Made by a program: the position numbers and the translations under genes. Of a stretch of DNA of 6,807 nt, positions 5,773 to 6,807 are shown piece by piece. The first letter of the stretch is position 1. Each line of letters starts with the position of its first letter. The DNA comes from Chloroflexota bacterium (GTDB lineage: Bacteria > Chloroflexota > Anaerolineae > Anaerolineales > Anaerolineaceae), in contig JAGVUS010000423.1 in assembly GCA_019136175.1 (NCBI GenBank), positions 1-6,807 on the forward strand. The letters run 5' to 3'. The notes beneath the pieces are model-generated. The model worked only from the letters and a program-made list of their open reading frames with translations, was not told the origin of the DNA and searched no databases.

Positions 5773-5787
5773 AATTCCATGGGAATT
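5773..5787. promoter_or_regulatory. 15-bp palindrome, possible operator
   Basis: AATTCC, a 3-base spacer ATG, then GGAATT: a perfect 6-bp inverted repeat immediately upstream (in ppk2 orientation) of the candidate ppk2 -35 box. Its position would suit a repressor or activator site for either divergent gene. It is short enough to occur by chance in AT-rich DNA and no regulator is encoded nearby. Confidence 0.2.
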
Positions 5788-5899
5788 TACATTTGTTTGC
5801 ATTTGAATAGAGAGGAACGCAATCGGTTGCTTTCCAAAACTATTTCCGCAAAGCTTACACAAGACCCCAAAGCCTCTCGTAAAATTTCACCTGTCTGGA

Positions 5900-5905
5900 T
5901 ATACT
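5900..5905 (+). promoter_or_regulatory. Candidate -10 box (TATACT) immediately upstream of the FAD oxidoreductase start
   Basis: TATACT matches five of six -10 consensus positions and ends 10 bases before the ATG at 5916. Transcription would begin about at 5911-5913, leaving almost no leader. No convincing -35 lies at the right distance and no Shine-Dalgarno sequence precedes the ATG, which agrees with leaderless translation but does not prove it. Confidence 0.25.
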
Positions 5906-5915
5906 AAAAAACAGC

Positions 5916-6807
5916 ATGACAAAAAAGAGGAAAACTTCCATTCAAAACATTGTTGTCATTGGTTCAGGCATGGGCGGACTGACCGCTGCAGCAGTGCTTG
6001 CCAAAGCAGGTTACCAGGTCACCGTCCTGGAAGCCCAGGTCTATCCGGGCGGTTGTGCCGGGACATTCTTCCACAAGGGGTACCGGTTCGATGCAGGTGC
6101 AACACTGGCAGGTGGATTCTACCCGGACGGTCCCATGGATTTGGTTGCCCATGAGACAGGCGTGAAGGATTGGCATGTCCACCCGGTCAATCGAACCATG
6201 CTGATCCACCTGCCGGATGGATCCATCGTCACAAGGTATGCAGATGAAACCCGCTGGGAGGAACATCGGGCTGCCTTTGGCGATTCCAGCCTCAAATTCT
6301 TCCAGTGGCAGGAAAAAACAGCCAACCAGGTTTGGAACCTTGCCCTCCGCTTGCCGCCCTGGCTGCCAGAGACCCCTGGAGAAACGGGGCAACTGCTGAT
6401 GACAGGACTGGACTGGATGTGGGCACGTGGTGAACGTAATTTTTCGCCCTCCCTCATACCGGACGCCATTCGCCCGCTGACACATCATCTGCAAAACCTT
6501 CCGGATAACCTCAAAGATTTTGTTGATGCCCAGCTTCTCATCTCCGCACAGGTCACCAGTGACAGGGCAAATGCCTTATACGGTGCAGCAGCCCTGGACT
6601 TGCCCCGCCGGGGCGTGGTCCATGTGGAAGGCGGCATGGGTGCCCTTGCAGAAACATTGGTACAGGCAGTTATTCAAAATGGCGGCAGGGTCATTTACCG
6701 CCAGGAAGCCACCCGCATCCGCATTGAACAAGGAAAGCCGGTTGCAGTGGAAACAGGGAAAGGCAATGACTACCCGGCAAACCTGGTCATTTCCAATCTA
6801 ACCCCCT
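5916..6807 (+). CDS. FAD-dependent oxidoreductase, phytoene desaturase (CrtI/CrtD)-like, 3' end outside window
   Basis: The frame is open from ATG 5916 to the window edge (297 complete codons); the C-terminal part is missing. The N-terminus is a Rossmann fold for FAD: a basic lead, then IVVIGSGMGGLTAAAVLAKAG with the G-x-G-x-x-G pattern at G16, G18 and G21, and the ribose-binding acidic residue E39 in VTVLEA. YPGGCAGTF (43-51) and YRFDAGATLAGG follow, the second FAD-contact region of the CrtI/amine-oxidase superfamily. VHVEGGMGALAETLVQAVIQNGG (about 241-263) matches the conserved mid-protein segment that starts the return to the FAD domain. Members include phytoene desaturases, carotene isomerases, C-3',4' desaturases and functionally unknown oxidoreductases. 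No carotenoid gene is seen in the window, so the substrate is open. The next in-frame ATG (codon 19) would destroy the FAD motif, so ATG 5916 is preferred despite having no ribosome-binding site. Confidence 0.9.
   Translation, partial: MTKKRKTSIQNIVVIGSGMGGLTAAAVLAKAGYQVTVLEAQVYPGGCAGTFFHKGYRFDAGATLAGGFYPDGPMDLVAHETGVKDWHVHPVNRTMLIHLPDGSIVTRYADETRWEEHRAAFGDSSLKFFQWQEKTANQVWNLALRLPPWLPETPGETGQLLMTGLDWMWARGERNFSPSLIPDAIRPLTHHLQNLPDNLKDFVDAQLLISAQVTSDRANALYGAAALDLPRRGVVHVEGGMGALAETLVQAVIQNGGRVIYRQEATRIRIEQGKPVAVETGKGNDYPANLVISNLTP

Larger units (their letters stand above)
5664..5915. other. AT-rich divergent intergenic region between ppk2 and the FAD oxidoreductase gene
   Basis: A 252-bp gap between two divergently transcribed genes, so it must hold both promoters. 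It contains a good minus-strand promoter candidate, a short perfect palindrome at 5773-5787 and a -10-like TATACT just before the oxidoreductase start. The 65-codon minus frame across 5665-5862 lacks family signatures and a ribosome-binding site, and is not called. No RNA gene or riboswitch fold is recognised. Confidence 0.6.

Noticed and set aside
5964..6494. 176-codon minus-strand open frame opposite the FAD oxidoreductase
   Set aside because: The plus strand carries an uninterrupted frame with a complete FAD-binding motif. The minus frame is Cys-rich noise without a family pattern.
1..6807. CRISPR array, tRNA or rRNA genes, insertion-sequence ends
   Set aside because: No regularly spaced short repeats, cloverleaf-like segments, conserved rRNA stretches or transposase-like frames were seen on either strand.

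Overview
The window looks like a bacterial chromosome segment of roughly even base composition. Gene content and protein style (a CUT1 sugar ABC transporter without its own ATPase, a DUF1294 membrane protein, a short nitroreductase, a class I PPK2 and a CrtI-like FAD oxidoreductase) would fit an Anaerolineae-type Chloroflexota. That placement is an impression from protein style, not a computed result. There are no RNA genes, CRISPR arrays, transposases or phage genes that I can support.

Layout, left to right. Positions 1-330 hold a decayed copy of the start of a two-gene unit: a DUF1294 gene with frameshifts, a premature stop and a lost stop, then the first ~30 codons of a nitroreductase gene whose TTG start is now TTA. 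Positions 430-3612 carry a three-gene plus-strand carbohydrate ABC transporter: a lipoprotein solute-binding protein and two permeases with EAA loops. A perfect 17-bp hairpin separates the binding-protein gene from the first permease gene. A 14-codon open frame bridges the two permease genes. No ATPase, glycosidase or regulator accompanies them. Positions 3613-3969 form a 357-bp gap with no convincing intact gene, although a 34-codon reverse-strand fragment looks like a coding remnant. Positions 3970-4757 contain the intact DUF1294 and nitroreductase genes, the functional counterpart of the decayed copy at the left edge. The nitroreductase converges with a minus-strand ppk2 gene (4764-5663), leaving 6 bases between the stop codons. 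A 252-bp AT-rich gap follows, and from 5916 a CrtI/CrtD-type FAD oxidoreductase runs off the right edge.

How the parts fit. The transporter should import a sugar or oligosaccharide, probably using an ATPase encoded elsewhere. The DUF1294-nitroreductase pair looks co-transcribed. PPK2 (polyphosphate-driven nucleotide phosphorylation) and the FAD oxidoreductase appear to be independent units. The most unusual structural point is that the transporter operon lies between a live and a dead copy of the same two-gene unit, about 4.0 kb apart. The two copies show a sharp jump in similarity (59 of 60 bases identical, then 33 of the next 45). I do not see a clear new biological system here. The items most worth checking are this duplication and the two post-transcriptional arrangements inside the transporter operon.
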